A stretch of 36,333 nt of DNA from Alphaproteobacteria bacterium (GTDB lineage Bacteria > Pseudomonadota > Alphaproteobacteria > ATCC43930 > CGMCC-115725), in NCBI GenBank assembly GCA_019238055.1, contig JAFAOB010000184.1, positions 1 through 36,333 on the forward strand, in the 5' to 3' direction. Below are positions 15,395 through 23,909 of the stretch, piece after piece. A program made the position numbers and the translations under genes. The notes under the pieces were generated by a model that saw only the letters and a list, made by a program, of their open reading frames with translations, was not told the DNA's origin and searched no databases. Each line of letters opens with the position of its first letter. The first letter of the stretch is position 1.

Positions 15395-16276
15395 ATGCGA
15401 GATCGATCGACTAGACTTCCGCCGCTCCGTCTGGTATTGGCGCAATCCCTGGTCATCATCCCTTTGATTTTGTCGGGATGCGCAACACATCCGCAGTCTC
15501 AGCAGGCGGCGGTGGCGGAGGAAGATTTCCACGATCCAATAGAAGACGTTAATCGTAAAATCTTCGATTTCAATCAAGTCGTCGACCGCCATGTCTTGGT
15601 TCCGGCAGCAAAAGCTTACCGCGCAGGCCTGTCCGAACCGATACGCGATTCGATCCACGACTTCTTGAATAATCTGTCAGAGCCGCTGATTTTCGCCAAT
15701 GATACATTGCAGGGTAGGTTGGGCTATGCCAAAGATTCTGTGATCCGGTTCGTACTGAACTCGACCCTGGGTATGGCTGGTCTCGTCGACCTCGCCGGGC
15801 GCTGGGGCATCCCCTATCGAGAGACCGATCTGGGGATAACCTTCGGGGTTTGGGGAATTCCCGAAGGACCCTATTTGGTTATCCCGGTGCTTGGCCCATC
15901 CGACCCGCGTGATATCGCCGGCACGGGCATCCAGGCTTTCGGAGACCCCTGGAACCGGCTGGTATCCGGCGAACCATGGACCCTCTATTGGATCCCGTAC
16001 GCGCGCAGTGCGATTGCCGGCATCGATCAGCGAGCGCGCTATCTCGACACGCTGGCCGATATCGAACGGACATCGCTCGATTATTACGCGACCATTCGGT
16101 CTCTCTATCGTCAGCGCCGTGCGGCGCTGGTCCGCGGCGAGCGTCGGAACCTGCCGCCGCCTGCCAGCTTCACCGAGAACAGCGGCGCGCCGGCCTCGGC
16201 GGTATCGGTTAGCGGAACCTCTCCGGCTGGAGTTGTTTCCGCATTACGAGATAACTCCGAGGTTTCCGCGCAATGA
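15395..16276 (+). CDS. mlaA: MlaA/VacJ family outer-membrane lipoprotein
   Basis: A 293-residue lipoprotein of the Mla pathway, which takes misplaced phospholipids from the outer leaflet of the outer membrane. A lipoprotein signal peptide ends in ILSGC, with C29 as the lipidated residue. The MlaA core follows: HDPIEDVNRKIFDFNQVVDR, then LSEPIRDSIHDFLNNLSEPL, NDTLQGRL, STLGMAGLVDLAGRWGIP and DLGITFGVWGIPEGPYLVIP, then GPSDPRD. These match the donut-like membrane domain of MlaA. The C-terminal 40 residues are low-complexity, as often seen in alphaproteobacteria. Its stop overlaps the mlaC start (ATGA). AAGG about eight bases upstream supports the ATG at 15395. Confidence 0.95.
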   Translation: MRDRSTRLPPLRLVLAQSLVIIPLILSGCATHPQSQQAAVAEEDFHDPIEDVNRKIFDFNQVVDRHVLVPAAKAYRAGLSEPIRDSIHDFLNNLSEPLIFANDTLQGRLGYAKDSVIRFVLNSTLGMAGLVDLAGRWGIPYRETDLGITFGVWGIPEGPYLVIPVLGPSDPRDIAGTGIQAFGDPWNRLVSGEPWTLYWIPYARSAIAGIDQRARYLDTLADIERTSLDYYATIRSLYRQRRAALVRGERRNLPPPASFTENSGAPASAVSVSGTSPAGVVSALRDNSEVSAQ

Positions 16277-16881
16277 AGCGACGATTGGTGTTGATCGGCG
16301 GGTGCACTCTGGCCCTCGCCAGGGTACTGCCGGCCCCGTCTGCAGCCGCGGCGGATCCTGCTGCCGTGATCACAAGCCTCGGCAACGAGGCACTTAAAGT
16401 ACTTGGCAAGAATGTCGATCCCAACCTGCGCGTCACTCGCTTTCGCGAATTGTTTCGCAAGGATTTTGATGTTCCTGGCATAGCGCGCTTTGTCCTCGGA
16501 CGCTATTGGCGGCTGGCAACACCAGCGCAGCAGCAAGAATACGTCACTCTCTTCACGGACTATATTGCGCTCGTCTATGCTGACCGCTTGGCGGAATACG
16601 CGGGCGCAACTCTACGCGTCACCGGCAGCCGCCCCGCGCCTGACGGAGAATTGGTATCGACTGAAATCATCCGGACAACGGGTGAGGCCCCTGCCCGCAT
16701 CGATTGGCTGCTGATGCCGCAAAACGGGACTTACAAAATCACCGACGTAATCGTCGACGGCGTGAGTATGTCGGTGACGCAGCGCTCCGAATTCGCCTCC
16801 GTTATCCAGCGCCATGGGGGCCAGGTACAGGGCCTGATCACCGCCTTGCGGCAAAAAATTGCGAGCTCCGGCCCGCATTAA
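16273..16881 (+). CDS. mlaC: MlaC-type periplasmic phospholipid-binding protein (copy 1)
   Basis: A 202-residue periplasmic lipid shuttle of the Ttg2D/MlaC family, carrying phospholipid between MlaA at the outer membrane and the MlaFEDB transporter in the inner membrane. A signal peptide (LVLIGGCTLALARVLP, cleavage near SAAAA) precedes the domain. Family features are FRELFRKDFDVPGIARFVLG, RYWRLATPAQQQEYVTLFTD, a YADRLAEYAG helix and the final WLLMPQNGTYKITDVIVDGV strand pair. The ATG overlaps the mlaA stop by four bases, so the two are translationally coupled. No mlaD, mlaE or mlaF gene lies in the window; the inner-membrane part must be elsewhere. Confidence 0.93.
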   Translation: MKRRLVLIGGCTLALARVLPAPSAAAADPAAVITSLGNEALKVLGKNVDPNLRVTRFRELFRKDFDVPGIARFVLGRYWRLATPAQQQEYVTLFTDYIALVYADRLAEYAGATLRVTGSRPAPDGELVSTEIIRTTGEAPARIDWLLMPQNGTYKITDVIVDGVSMSVTQRSEFASVIQRHGGQVQGLITALRQKIASSGPH

Positions 16882-17039
16882 AGTACCGGCTTTGGCATCG
16901 ACGTTCACGACGGGCGGTCAGCGAGAGCCTAGCTGAGAAGCCCCTCAGCACCTCTTAACCGCGCGCGGGTGGCGTGAGAACCGACGAGACAACGCATTGT
17001 TAATCCATCAAATTCGGCAAAGTCTCCAAGGTGAGCGTT

Positions 17040-17654
17040 ATGTGGCGTCGTCTCGTTATGGTTACGTTCATGATGATGCTCCCCCCGCTCGGACCGGCCT
17101 CAGCGGCGACAGCCGACGCGCGAGCGACGGTCTTTATTCAAACCCTTGGGAAGCAGGCTCTAGCGGTGGTTCGCAGCAATATGGCGCCGACCCAAAAGCT
17201 CCAATATTTTCGTGAGCTGCTGGACCAAGACTTCGATATGCCTGAAATCGCGCGCTTTGTGCTTGGACCCTACTGGCGCACGGCGAGCAGTTCCGAACAA
17301 CAGAAATTCACAAAACTATTGTCGGATGATCTTGTCCGCTTTTACCGGCAACGGTTTATCCGTTATGAGGGCGAGACATTCGAGCTCACGGGCAGCCGGT
17401 CGGATCCTGCTGGAATGATTGTGACCAGCCATATCCTGCGTCCGAACGGGCCACCTATCGAGGTCGATTGGCAGCTGACGGTGCAGAATGGTCGTTACAA
17501 GATCAGCGATGTCATCATCGACAACATCAGCATGGCTTTATCAGAACGCCAAGCCTTCGCCCGACAATTCCAGCTGAGCGGTGGCAAGATGGCGGGCTTG
17601 CTCGCAAGAATGGAGAGGGACGCGAGTATTGGCACCCTCGTCGGTTCGCCTTAA
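17040..17654 (+). CDS. MlaC-type periplasmic phospholipid-binding protein (copy 2)
   Basis: A 204-residue paralog of the preceding gene with the same order of motifs: FRELLDQDFDMPEIARFVLG, PYWRTASSSEQQKFTKLLSD, YRQRFIRYEGETFELTGSR, VDWQLTVQNGRYKISDVIID and NISMALSERQAF. A signal peptide (VMVTFMMMLPPLGPASAA) points to the periplasm. The ATG at 17040 is chosen over a GTG at 17031 because AAGGTGAG at 17028-17035 then sits at a normal distance. The 158-base gap after copy 1 could hold a separate promoter. Similarity between the copies is clear but not high, so the duplication is not recent. Copy 2 may carry a different lipid or meet a different partner; this cannot be judged from sequence. Confidence 0.9.
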   Translation: MWRRLVMVTFMMMLPPLGPASAATADARATVFIQTLGKQALAVVRSNMAPTQKLQYFRELLDQDFDMPEIARFVLGPYWRTASSSEQQKFTKLLSDDLVRFYRQRFIRYEGETFELTGSRSDPAGMIVTSHILRPNGPPIEVDWQLTVQNGRYKISDVIIDNISMALSERQAFARQFQLSGGKMAGLLARMERDASIGTLVGSP

Positions 17655-17709
17655 GTCGGCAGAAGCCCCGAGGCCATTTCTTGCCAGGGTGAGCGCCGAC
17701 GTCTTTTGT
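17655..17709. terminator. Possible terminator between convergent mlaC2 and cysQ
   Basis: GTCGGC at 17655-17660 pairs with GCCGAC at 17695-17700 and is followed on the plus strand by GTCTTTTGTT. The loop of 34 bases is long and the T-run interrupted, so this is a weak candidate for ending the mla transcript. Confidence 0.3.
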
Positions 17710-18483
17710 TCAGCGGCGGCCCCAGGCGATAAAGCCGTCGTTTTTGAGACCGGGTTTGCCGTAGGTCAGCGGCTCGCCGGTGATGGTTTCGACACGGCCG
17801 CCGGCGGCTTCGAGGATCGCCTGTCCGGCGGCGGTATCCCACTCCATGGTCGTCCCGAAGCGCGGGTAAAGATCGGCCTCGCCCGCGGCGATCAGCCCGA
17901 ATTTGAGAGCACTGCCGCACTTTTTGCGCTCCAGCACCGAAAAATTTTGCAGAAATTCCCCGATCCGGCGGCTGTTCTCGTGAGAACGGCTGTGCACGAC
18001 GACAAACCCGTCCGGCGATGCCCTACGCGCTCGAATCGGTTCGATCGCGCCGCCGCGGCGCTGGCGCGTCGCCGTGCCCGGACCACTAGCAGCATAGGTC
18101 AGCCCGACCGCTGGCCCGTGCAAAACTCCGAGCACCGGGCGGCCGTCTTCGACCAGACCGATGCACACCGAGAACTCGCCGTTTTTGGCGACGAATTCCC
18201 GCGTCCCGTCGAGCGGATCGACGACCCAGAACCGCGACGCCGCGGGCGGGAGCCCCTCGGCGTCGACCAGTTCCTCAGAGACGATCGGAATGTCGGGAAA
18301 GACCGCTTGCAGAATTTTGACAATGACCCGCTCGGCGGCGAGATCAGCCTCGGTCACCGGGGTCTTGTCGAGCTTATGGCGAACGTCGAAATCCTGCGCA
18401 TAAACCGCCATGATCGCCTCGCCGGCCGCGAACGCGGCGCGGCGCGCGGTGTCGAGCATCCGGTCCCCGCTGCTCTCGCTCAT
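17710..18483 (-). CDS. cysQ: 3'(2'),5'-bisphosphate nucleotidase / inositol monophosphatase family
   Basis: A 257-residue magnesium-dependent phosphatase of the CysQ branch, which removes 3'-phosphoadenosine 5'-phosphate formed in sulfate assimilation. Metal-binding motifs are in order: IPIVSEE (65-71), WVVDPLDGTREF (86-97) and, near the C-terminus, EWDTAAGQAILEAAGG. DPLDGTREF with F rather than N-F is typical of CysQ against general inositol monophosphatases. The ATG at 18483 overlaps the stop of the upstream CoxL-like gene by four bases (ATGA); the longer frame to 18666 is that gene's shadow. The pairing with a molybdenum hydroxylase subunit is unusual, and no sulfate-assimilation gene lies nearby. 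Confidence 0.9.
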   Translation of the reverse strand: MSESSGDRMLDTARRAAFAAGEAIMAVYAQDFDVRHKLDKTPVTEADLAAERVIVKILQAVFPDIPIVSEELVDAEGLPPAASRFWVVDPLDGTREFVAKNGEFSVCIGLVEDGRPVLGVLHGPAVGLTYAASGPGTATRQRRGGAIEPIRARRASPDGFVVVHSRSHENSRRIGEFLQNFSVLERKKCGSALKFGLIAAGEADLYPRFGTTMEWDTAAGQAILEAAGGRVETITGEPLTYGKPGLKNDGFIAWGRR

Positions 18484-20819
18484 GCCGCCCTCGACCGCTC
18501 GGCCATGCGGATCGCGTCCCACAATCGTTCGGGGGTCACCGGCATGTCGATCTGCTCGATCCCGAGCGGGGCGAGCGCATCGACGATCGCGTTGACGAGC
18601 GCCGGCGGTGCGCCGATCGCCCCCGCTTCGCCCGCCCCCTTGAGCCCAAGCGGGTTGGTGCGACACGGGATGACATTGTAGGCGAATTCGATGCGCGGCA
18701 GATCTTCGGCGCGCGGCAGCGCGTAATCGGTCCAGGAGCCAGTCACCAGCTGCCCGGTTTCCGGGTCATAGACTGTGCGTTCGAGCAGCGCCTGGCCCAC
18801 ACCCTGGGCCACCCCGCCCTGCACCTGGCCGCGCAACAACAACGGGTTGACCACGGTTCCGAAATCATCGACGACCAGATAGCGCACAATGTCGACATGC
18901 CCCGTCTCCGGCTCGATCTCGACCTCGCAGACATGGCAGCCGTTTGGAAAGGTTGGCGATGGCGGTGTGAAATGCCCGCTTTCGGCAAAGCCCGGTTCGA
19001 CATCTGCCGGTAATTGCGCAGGATTGAATGCGGCGCGCGCCACCGCTTCGATCCCGACCTCTCGGTCGGTCCCGGCAATCCGAAAGACGCCATCGGCAAA
19101 GGCGACATCGGCCTCGGCCGCTTCGAGAAGGTGGGCGGCGATGCGGCGCCCCTTGGTTATCAGTTTCTGGGCTGCGGCATCGACCGAGGCGCCGCCAACC
19201 GGTAACGAGCGCGAGCCTCCGGTGCCGCGGCCAAAGCCGATGGCTGCGGTGTCGCCCTGCACCACCCGGATCTTTTCGAGCGGCAGGCCGAGCCGCTCGG
19301 CGGCGAGCTGGGCGTAGGCGGTATGGTGCCCCTGACCCGAGGATTGGGTACCCATCAGCATCGTCAAGGTACCGCTCGGTTCAAAGCGCAGTTCAGCAAA
19401 TTCGTCGGGCGGGAAACCCGATTGCTCGATGTAAACGGCGTGCCCAATGCCGCGATAACGGCCGCGGGAGGCGGCCTCGGCGCGGCGCGCCGCAAAATCA
19501 TCGAGATCGGCAGCGGCAAGCGCATCATCCATGTTTCGCGCGAAATCGCCGCTGTCATAGATGAGGCCCAGCGGGGTCGCATAAGGCATCGCCTCGGGTC
19601 TGATGAAATTGCGCCGGCGCAATTCCTGCGGCGCGACACCGAGCCGGCGGGCGGCGAAATCAACGAGTCGCTCGATTGCATAGGCCGCCTCCGGGCGTCC
19701 GGCGCCGCGATAGGCGTCGATTGGCACGGTGTGCGTAAACACACCCTTGACCGCAACCGAGATCGCCGGGATTGCATAGACCCCGCTATACATGACCGCC
19801 CCCGAGGCGGTCGGGATCTCGGGCGCATAATTCGACAGATAAGCCCCCATATTGGCGATCGTCGTTACCGAGAGGCCGAGGAAACGAAGCTCCTGATCGA
19901 GCGCTAATTCGAGCCGGGTGACATTGTCACGGCCCTGTGTGTCGGTCATGAACGAGTCGGCGCGCTCGGGCGTCCATTTGATCGGTCGGCCAAGCCGTTT
20001 CGCCGCCCACAGCACCAATACATGCTCGGGATAAAGAAACAGTTTCATGCCGAACCCGCCACCGACATCGCGGGTGACGACGCGGATGCGGTTTTCCGGG
20101 ATCCTGAAGACGCTCTCAGCCAACAGGCTGCGCAGAAAATGCGAGCCTTGGGTCGAACTCCACAAGGTATAGGTTTCATCGCCAGGGTCGTACTCACCGA
20201 TGGCGCCGCGTGGCTCCATCGAATTGGCCACCACGCGGTTATTAATGATGTCAAGCGTTATGCGGTGGCGTGCCGTCGCCAAGGGCCGGTCGACCGCGGC
20301 GGCATCGCCGATCGCCCAGTCGAAGGCGAGATTGCCGGGGGCTTCGTCCCAGACCTGAGGCTGTCCGGGGTCGAGCGCGTGCTCGGTTTCGACCACCGCC
20401 GGTAAAGGCTCGTAATTGATCTCGATCAATTCGGCGGCATCGCGCGCGTCTCCCAGGCTTTCGGCCACGACCATCGCTACGGTGTCGCCGACATGGCGCA
20501 CCCGCTCGCGCGCCATCGCCGGCCGTGATGGCAAGGGGGCAGGCGAGCCGTCGCGATTGTTGACACCAGCGACGCACGGGATCGGCCCAAGCCCGTCACA
20601 CGCCAGATCATCGCCGGTCAAGACCGCCAGCACGCCCGGTGCGGCCGCCGCCGCAGCCGTATCGATTGCGCGGATATGGGCATGCGCATGCGGTGAGCGC
20701 AGCATAACGGCATAGGCTTGGCGCGGCAGCGCCTGATCGTCGACGTAATGGCCGTGGCCGGTCAGAAATCGCCAGTCTTCGACGCGGCGCACCGGCTGGC
20801 CGATCCCGAATTGGTTCAT
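18480..20819 (-). CDS. Molybdenum hydroxylase large subunit, form II CoxL-like
   Basis: A 779-residue protein of the xanthine oxidase/aerobic CO dehydrogenase large-subunit family, which binds the molybdenum-cytosine-dinucleotide cofactor. Family motifs include RVEDWRFLTGHGHYVDD (12-28), RHVGDTVAMVVAE, DVGGGFGMK (251-259), QSSGQGHHTAYAQLAAE and a C-terminal GLKGAGEAGAIG with the catalytic glutamate. The loop at 369-375 is AYRGAGR, the form II signature, not the AYRCSFR of true CO dehydrogenase, so CO is unlikely to be the substrate. The ATG at 20819 has GGAGG about nine bases upstream. The FAD (CoxM) and iron-sulfur (CoxS) subunits that normally sit beside it are absent from the window. It is translationally coupled to cysQ downstream. 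Confidence 0.9.
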   Translation of the reverse strand: MNQFGIGQPVRRVEDWRFLTGHGHYVDDQALPRQAYAVMLRSPHAHAHIRAIDTAAAAAAPGVLAVLTGDDLACDGLGPIPCVAGVNNRDGSPAPLPSRPAMARERVRHVGDTVAMVVAESLGDARDAAELIEINYEPLPAVVETEHALDPGQPQVWDEAPGNLAFDWAIGDAAAVDRPLATARHRITLDIINNRVVANSMEPRGAIGEYDPGDETYTLWSSTQGSHFLRSLLAESVFRIPENRIRVVTRDVGGGFGMKLFLYPEHVLVLWAAKRLGRPIKWTPERADSFMTDTQGRDNVTRLELALDQELRFLGLSVTTIANMGAYLSNYAPEIPTASGAVMYSGVYAIPAISVAVKGVFTHTVPIDAYRGAGRPEAAYAIERLVDFAARRLGVAPQELRRRNFIRPEAMPYATPLGLIYDSGDFARNMDDALAAADLDDFAARRAEAASRGRYRGIGHAVYIEQSGFPPDEFAELRFEPSGTLTMLMGTQSSGQGHHTAYAQLAAERLGLPLEKIRVVQGDTAAIGFGRGTGGSRSLPVGGASVDAAAQKLITKGRRIAAHLLEAAEADVAFADGVFRIAGTDREVGIEAVARAAFNPAQLPADVEPGFAESGHFTPPSPTFPNGCHVCEVEIEPETGHVDIVRYLVVDDFGTVVNPLLLRGQVQGGVAQGVGQALLERTVYDPETGQLVTGSWTDYALPRAEDLPRIEFAYNVIPCRTNPLGLKGAGEAGAIGAPPALVNAIVDALAPLGIEQIDMPVTPERLWDAIRMAERSRAA

Positions 20820-21259
20820 AGAGTGCGACCTCCGATACTCCCGCATATCGGCGGCCTTGCCGATATTGCCATAGCACCGCTGCGGCCTTTCGTGATTGGT
20901 CCGGCAACTCGAGGAGCTCAAGCTCTTCGCCATTGCGGGCGGGGATAGCGGCCCAGATAAAGCAATTGGCGGCGTGGCCGGGAGCACTCGGCGTCAGGCC
21001 CGCAAACGGCGTTTTGGGTGATGAGGGCGGGTCGGGCTTACGTCGAGATCAACGCTTTGGTGACAACGGTGGGCGTCGAGTGTGGCTGTCATCGGAATGC
21101 CCAGGGGCAGTCGCGGAGCCTAACCTGCCGTCGGTGGGTTAATCTCTGATCGACGTCGCCGCCGAGCGGGGCAGCGCTGTTTCGCCTCCGGACGGAACCC
21201 CCTAGTATCGCGCCGGCTCCGGATCACGCCGGAATGCGCACCCACGAGGAGGATGTCCG
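20820..21259. other. Divergent intergenic region without a gene
   Basis: About 440 bases between the CoxL-like gene and the GST gene. Frames here are either extensions of the CoxL-like frame without start signals or short chance frames. It should hold the promoters of both genes. No clear hairpin or dyad was found. Confidence 0.4.
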
Positions 21260-21982
21260 ATGTTGGAAGTATGGAGCTGGCCGACCCCGAATGGGCACAA
21301 GGTGCACATCGCGCTCGAAGAACTCGGCCTACAATATAAGGTGATCCCGATCAATATCGGCGCAGGCGATCAGTTCAAACCGGAATTTCTGAAGATCAAC
21401 CCCAATCACCGCATCCCGGCGATTGTCGATCCTGACGGGCCGGGGGGCAAACCATTCACCCTGTTCGAATCAGCCGCGATCCTGATCTATTTGTCGGAAA
21501 AGACCGGCGGCAAATTAATCCCAAAGGATCCGATCGGCCGCTATAAATGCTTTGAATGGATGATGTTCCAGATGGGCGGTGTCGGCCCGATGTTTGGTCA
21601 ATGGAACCACTTTGGCGCCTACGCGAAGGAAAAGATCCCGTATGCGATCGAGCGCTACACCAATGAAGTCAGACGCCTGACCCGGGTGCTGAACCATCGT
21701 CTCGACGAAGCGCGTTGGCTCGCCGGTGACGAATACAGCATGGCCGACATCATCACCTTCCCATGGATCCACACCGCCGTCCAGACCGGCGCGCGTTTTG
21801 CCGAACGCGGCAGCATCAATCTGGGCGATTATCCCGCCGTCAAACGCTGGTACGACGAGATCGAAGCACGGCCTGCGGTGCAGCGCGGCCTCGCGGTATT
21901 GGCCGACCAGCAGCGCGATCAGCAAATCAGCGAGACCGAGCGCGAAAACATGTTTGGCACGACCCAATTCGCCGCGCGGTGA
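21260..21982 (+). CDS. Glutathione S-transferase, YfcG/YghU (Nu-class)-like
   Basis: A 240-residue cytosolic thioredoxin-fold enzyme. The N-terminal domain opens with SWPTPNGHKVHIALEELGL, whose T-P-N-G-x-K pattern marks the Nu class, where Thr and Asn bind glutathione disulfide instead of a catalytic Tyr or Cys. It continues with NPNHRIPAIVDPDG (cis-Pro loop) and FESAAILIYLSEK (the E-S that holds the gamma-glutamyl group). The helical C-terminal domain has WMMFQMGGVGPMFGQWNHF and YSMADIITFPW. Nu-class members act mainly as disulfide reductases. GGAGGA lies eight bases before the ATG. The gene is divergent from the CoxL-like gene. Confidence 0.92.
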   Translation: MLEVWSWPTPNGHKVHIALEELGLQYKVIPINIGAGDQFKPEFLKINPNHRIPAIVDPDGPGGKPFTLFESAAILIYLSEKTGGKLIPKDPIGRYKCFEWMMFQMGGVGPMFGQWNHFGAYAKEKIPYAIERYTNEVRRLTRVLNHRLDEARWLAGDEYSMADIITFPWIHTAVQTGARFAERGSINLGDYPAVKRWYDEIEARPAVQRGLAVLADQQRDQQISETERENMFGTTQFAAR

Positions 21983-22049
21983 CTCTCTCTTCATGCGCGA
22001 GCAGGGTGGCGGCTATCGGCGGGGGCAGAGGGAAAACGCAAGAGCGGGA

Positions 22050-22379
22050 TCACGGCAACCGCCGTAACCGCTGTACCAGTTCAGCGCCGTCGATAACCGC
22101 GTTCCAATGATCGATGACAGCCGCTTCGTTGAGCCGAAGCCAATCGGAAACTGCATGCAAATCGGCGGCGCTAAGCCGTCCGGCGACGACGCGCGGCGTC
22201 GGGCGCAACGCCACAACCGCGAGATTGTTCGGGTCCATTTGCTGACCGTGAGCCATCATCACCTTGATGCGCACGTCGTGCGGCGCGCCATAGCTCGGTC
22301 CGACCCAAATCACCATCGGCAACCCCGTAGTGCGGGGGTAGAGATTGGTCATCAGGTCGAGGTCGTTGCTGTGTGACAT
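22050..22379 (-). CDS. Small conserved protein of unknown function
   Basis: A 109-residue protein that I cannot name with certainty. It has the pattern LYPRTTGLPMVIWVGPSYG, then APHDVRIKVM, VVALRPTPRVVAG, LSAADLHAVSDWLRLNEAAV and IDHWNAVIDGAELVQRL. Proteins of this type (strand-rich first half, helical W-[LI]-R-L-N-E-x-A second half) recur in alphaproteobacteria as short hypothetical proteins. No catalytic residue, signal peptide or membrane helix is apparent. The ATG at 22379 has AGGAA four bases upstream; an internal ATG at 22352 is possible but has no ribosome binding site. It faces the GST gene tail to tail. Confidence 0.7.
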   Translation of the reverse strand: MSHSNDLDLMTNLYPRTTGLPMVIWVGPSYGAPHDVRIKVMMAHGQQMDPNNLAVVALRPTPRVVAGRLSAADLHAVSDWLRLNEAAVIDHWNAVIDGAELVQRLRRLP

Positions 22380-22587
22380 GGTTCCTGTCAGCAAATGACT
22401 GTGCGATTTCCAGATCTGTGATCAAATCGGTTTTTCCACAGCTCACGATCTCACCGACAGCGCCCATCTTGTGCGCATTGGTGAGGCGCGGCAATCCACC
22501 GTCGGTTGCGGCGGTTTGGCTGAGGCCATCCTTCCCATGGCGCAGAATCAGGCAGAGGACATCTCCGCGGGCCGCCGCCGGCGCTGG

Positions 22588-23733
22588 TTATTCAAACCAG
22601 GCGAGGTCGATCGCATCGCCCATTCTGGTGTAGCCGAGATCGCTCGGATGCAGACCGTCGCCGCAATCGTAGCGCGACAGCATCTGCGTCGGAATTTCCG
22701 GGTCACGCAGCGCTTGGTCGAAATCGGCAACCGCATTGAAGGCGCCGCCATCGCGGATCCAGTTGTTGACCGCGACCCGGACCTCCTCGCGCTGCGGGTT
22801 CCAGGCATTGGCCATGTAGGTCTCATTGCCAAACGGGGTCAGCGTAGCCCCGATGATCTTGATGCCGCGGCTATGGGCACGCACCGCCATCTGTTTGAGA
22901 CCGGCGATCATCTGCGCTGCGGTTGGCTCCTCCTCCGGCTTTTTCCAGCGGTTGCGCAGATCGTTGGTGCCGAGCATGACGATGACATGGGTGACGCCGG
23001 GCTGGGACAGAACATCGCGGTCGAAGCGACGCAACCCGCTGTCGCCGCGGATATCGAACAGGATGCGATTGCCGCCGAGCCCCTGGTTCATCACGGCCAT
23101 CGGCCGGCCGCGCGGACGCGCCGTCAGCCGGCGGGCGAGCTGGTCGGGCCAGCGGCAAAAGCCGTCCATCGTCGAGATGTTGCCGTCGGTCAGTGAATCG
23201 CCGAGGGTCACGATGCCGCCAGTATCGGTGCTGGCGAGCACGTCGACGCCGCAGACAAAAAACCAATCGCTGGTCAAGGTAGCGATCGGCATCACCTGCG
23301 CCGCGGTAAAATCACCCGGTGGCGAGATGTAGTTGGTCTGGCGTGCATAGCGGCCGGTGATCTGGAAGTTGTTAAGGATCTCGTCCGGCAGGTAGAGGCT
23401 GACCGCGAGATCGGCGAGCGGCGGCAGATCGAGCGCCACCGGATCGCTGAACAGCACCGCGCCGGCTGCAATTGTAGCCTGCTTGGCGCCCCCGAAGGTC
23501 AGCTCGCGATCCGTGCCGGCAACAATCGCAGCACTGCCTTCGCGCCGGGCGATATGGACCGCACCAATGTCCAGCGGGCGCTGGCCATAGGCGTTCGAGA
23601 TCCGCACCCGCACCTGGTTGCCGCCAAGGCTGGCGCGCATCGTCATGCGCAAGGTCTGGTTGGTGAAGGCGCCAGTCTCAGCCGGCGCCGGCGCTGTCGT
23701 CCAAGTGCCAACCCAATGCGATTCGTCAGGCAT
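22588..23733 (-). CDS. SGNH/GDSL hydrolase family esterase
   Basis: A 381-residue esterase or lipase of the SGNH superfamily. The first 165 residues form a beta-rich domain (MRASLGGNQVRVRISNAYG, VSLYLPDE) common in bacterial secreted-type GDSL esterases. The catalytic domain has the four blocks: GDSLTDG (178-184, nucleophile S180), GLGGN (218-222), LGTND, and DGLHPSDLGY with the Asp-x-x-His pair at the C-terminus. A signal peptide is not seen, although close relatives are often exported. AGGAGG eight bases before the ATG gives a firm start. The substrate (carbohydrate ester or lipid) is not predictable. Confidence 0.88.
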   Translation of the reverse strand: MPDESHWVGTWTTAPAPAETGAFTNQTLRMTMRASLGGNQVRVRISNAYGQRPLDIGAVHIARREGSAAIVAGTDRELTFGGAKQATIAAGAVLFSDPVALDLPPLADLAVSLYLPDEILNNFQITGRYARQTNYISPPGDFTAAQVMPIATLTSDWFFVCGVDVLASTDTGGIVTLGDSLTDGNISTMDGFCRWPDQLARRLTARPRGRPMAVMNQGLGGNRILFDIRGDSGLRRFDRDVLSQPGVTHVIVMLGTNDLRNRWKKPEEEPTAAQMIAGLKQMAVRAHSRGIKIIGATLTPFGNETYMANAWNPQREEVRVAVNNWIRDGGAFNAVADFDQALRDPEIPTQMLSRYDCGDGLHPSDLGYTRMGDAIDLAWFE

Positions 23734-23909
23734 TGCGCGTCCTCCTCGATTGCTCAGATGGTCCCCCGGCGGAGTTCTCAGAGGCTCCGCCTAAACAGCT
23801 GCAGAATAGCACCAAGGTGAGTAATCGGTGACTCCTGCGGTCGAACCCTGTCGCGACCACCGGCAACCTTTTAGCGGCTGGCAGGGGCAGGCGCGGCTAA
23901 GCGCCTCAT

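Noticed and set aside
17581-18681. Plus-strand frame of 366 codons opposite cysQ
   Set aside because: Antisense shadow; Arg/Asp-rich with no domain.
18480-20819. Assignment as true aerobic CO dehydrogenase
   Set aside because: The active-site loop is AYRGAGR rather than AYRCSFR, and the other subunits are absent.
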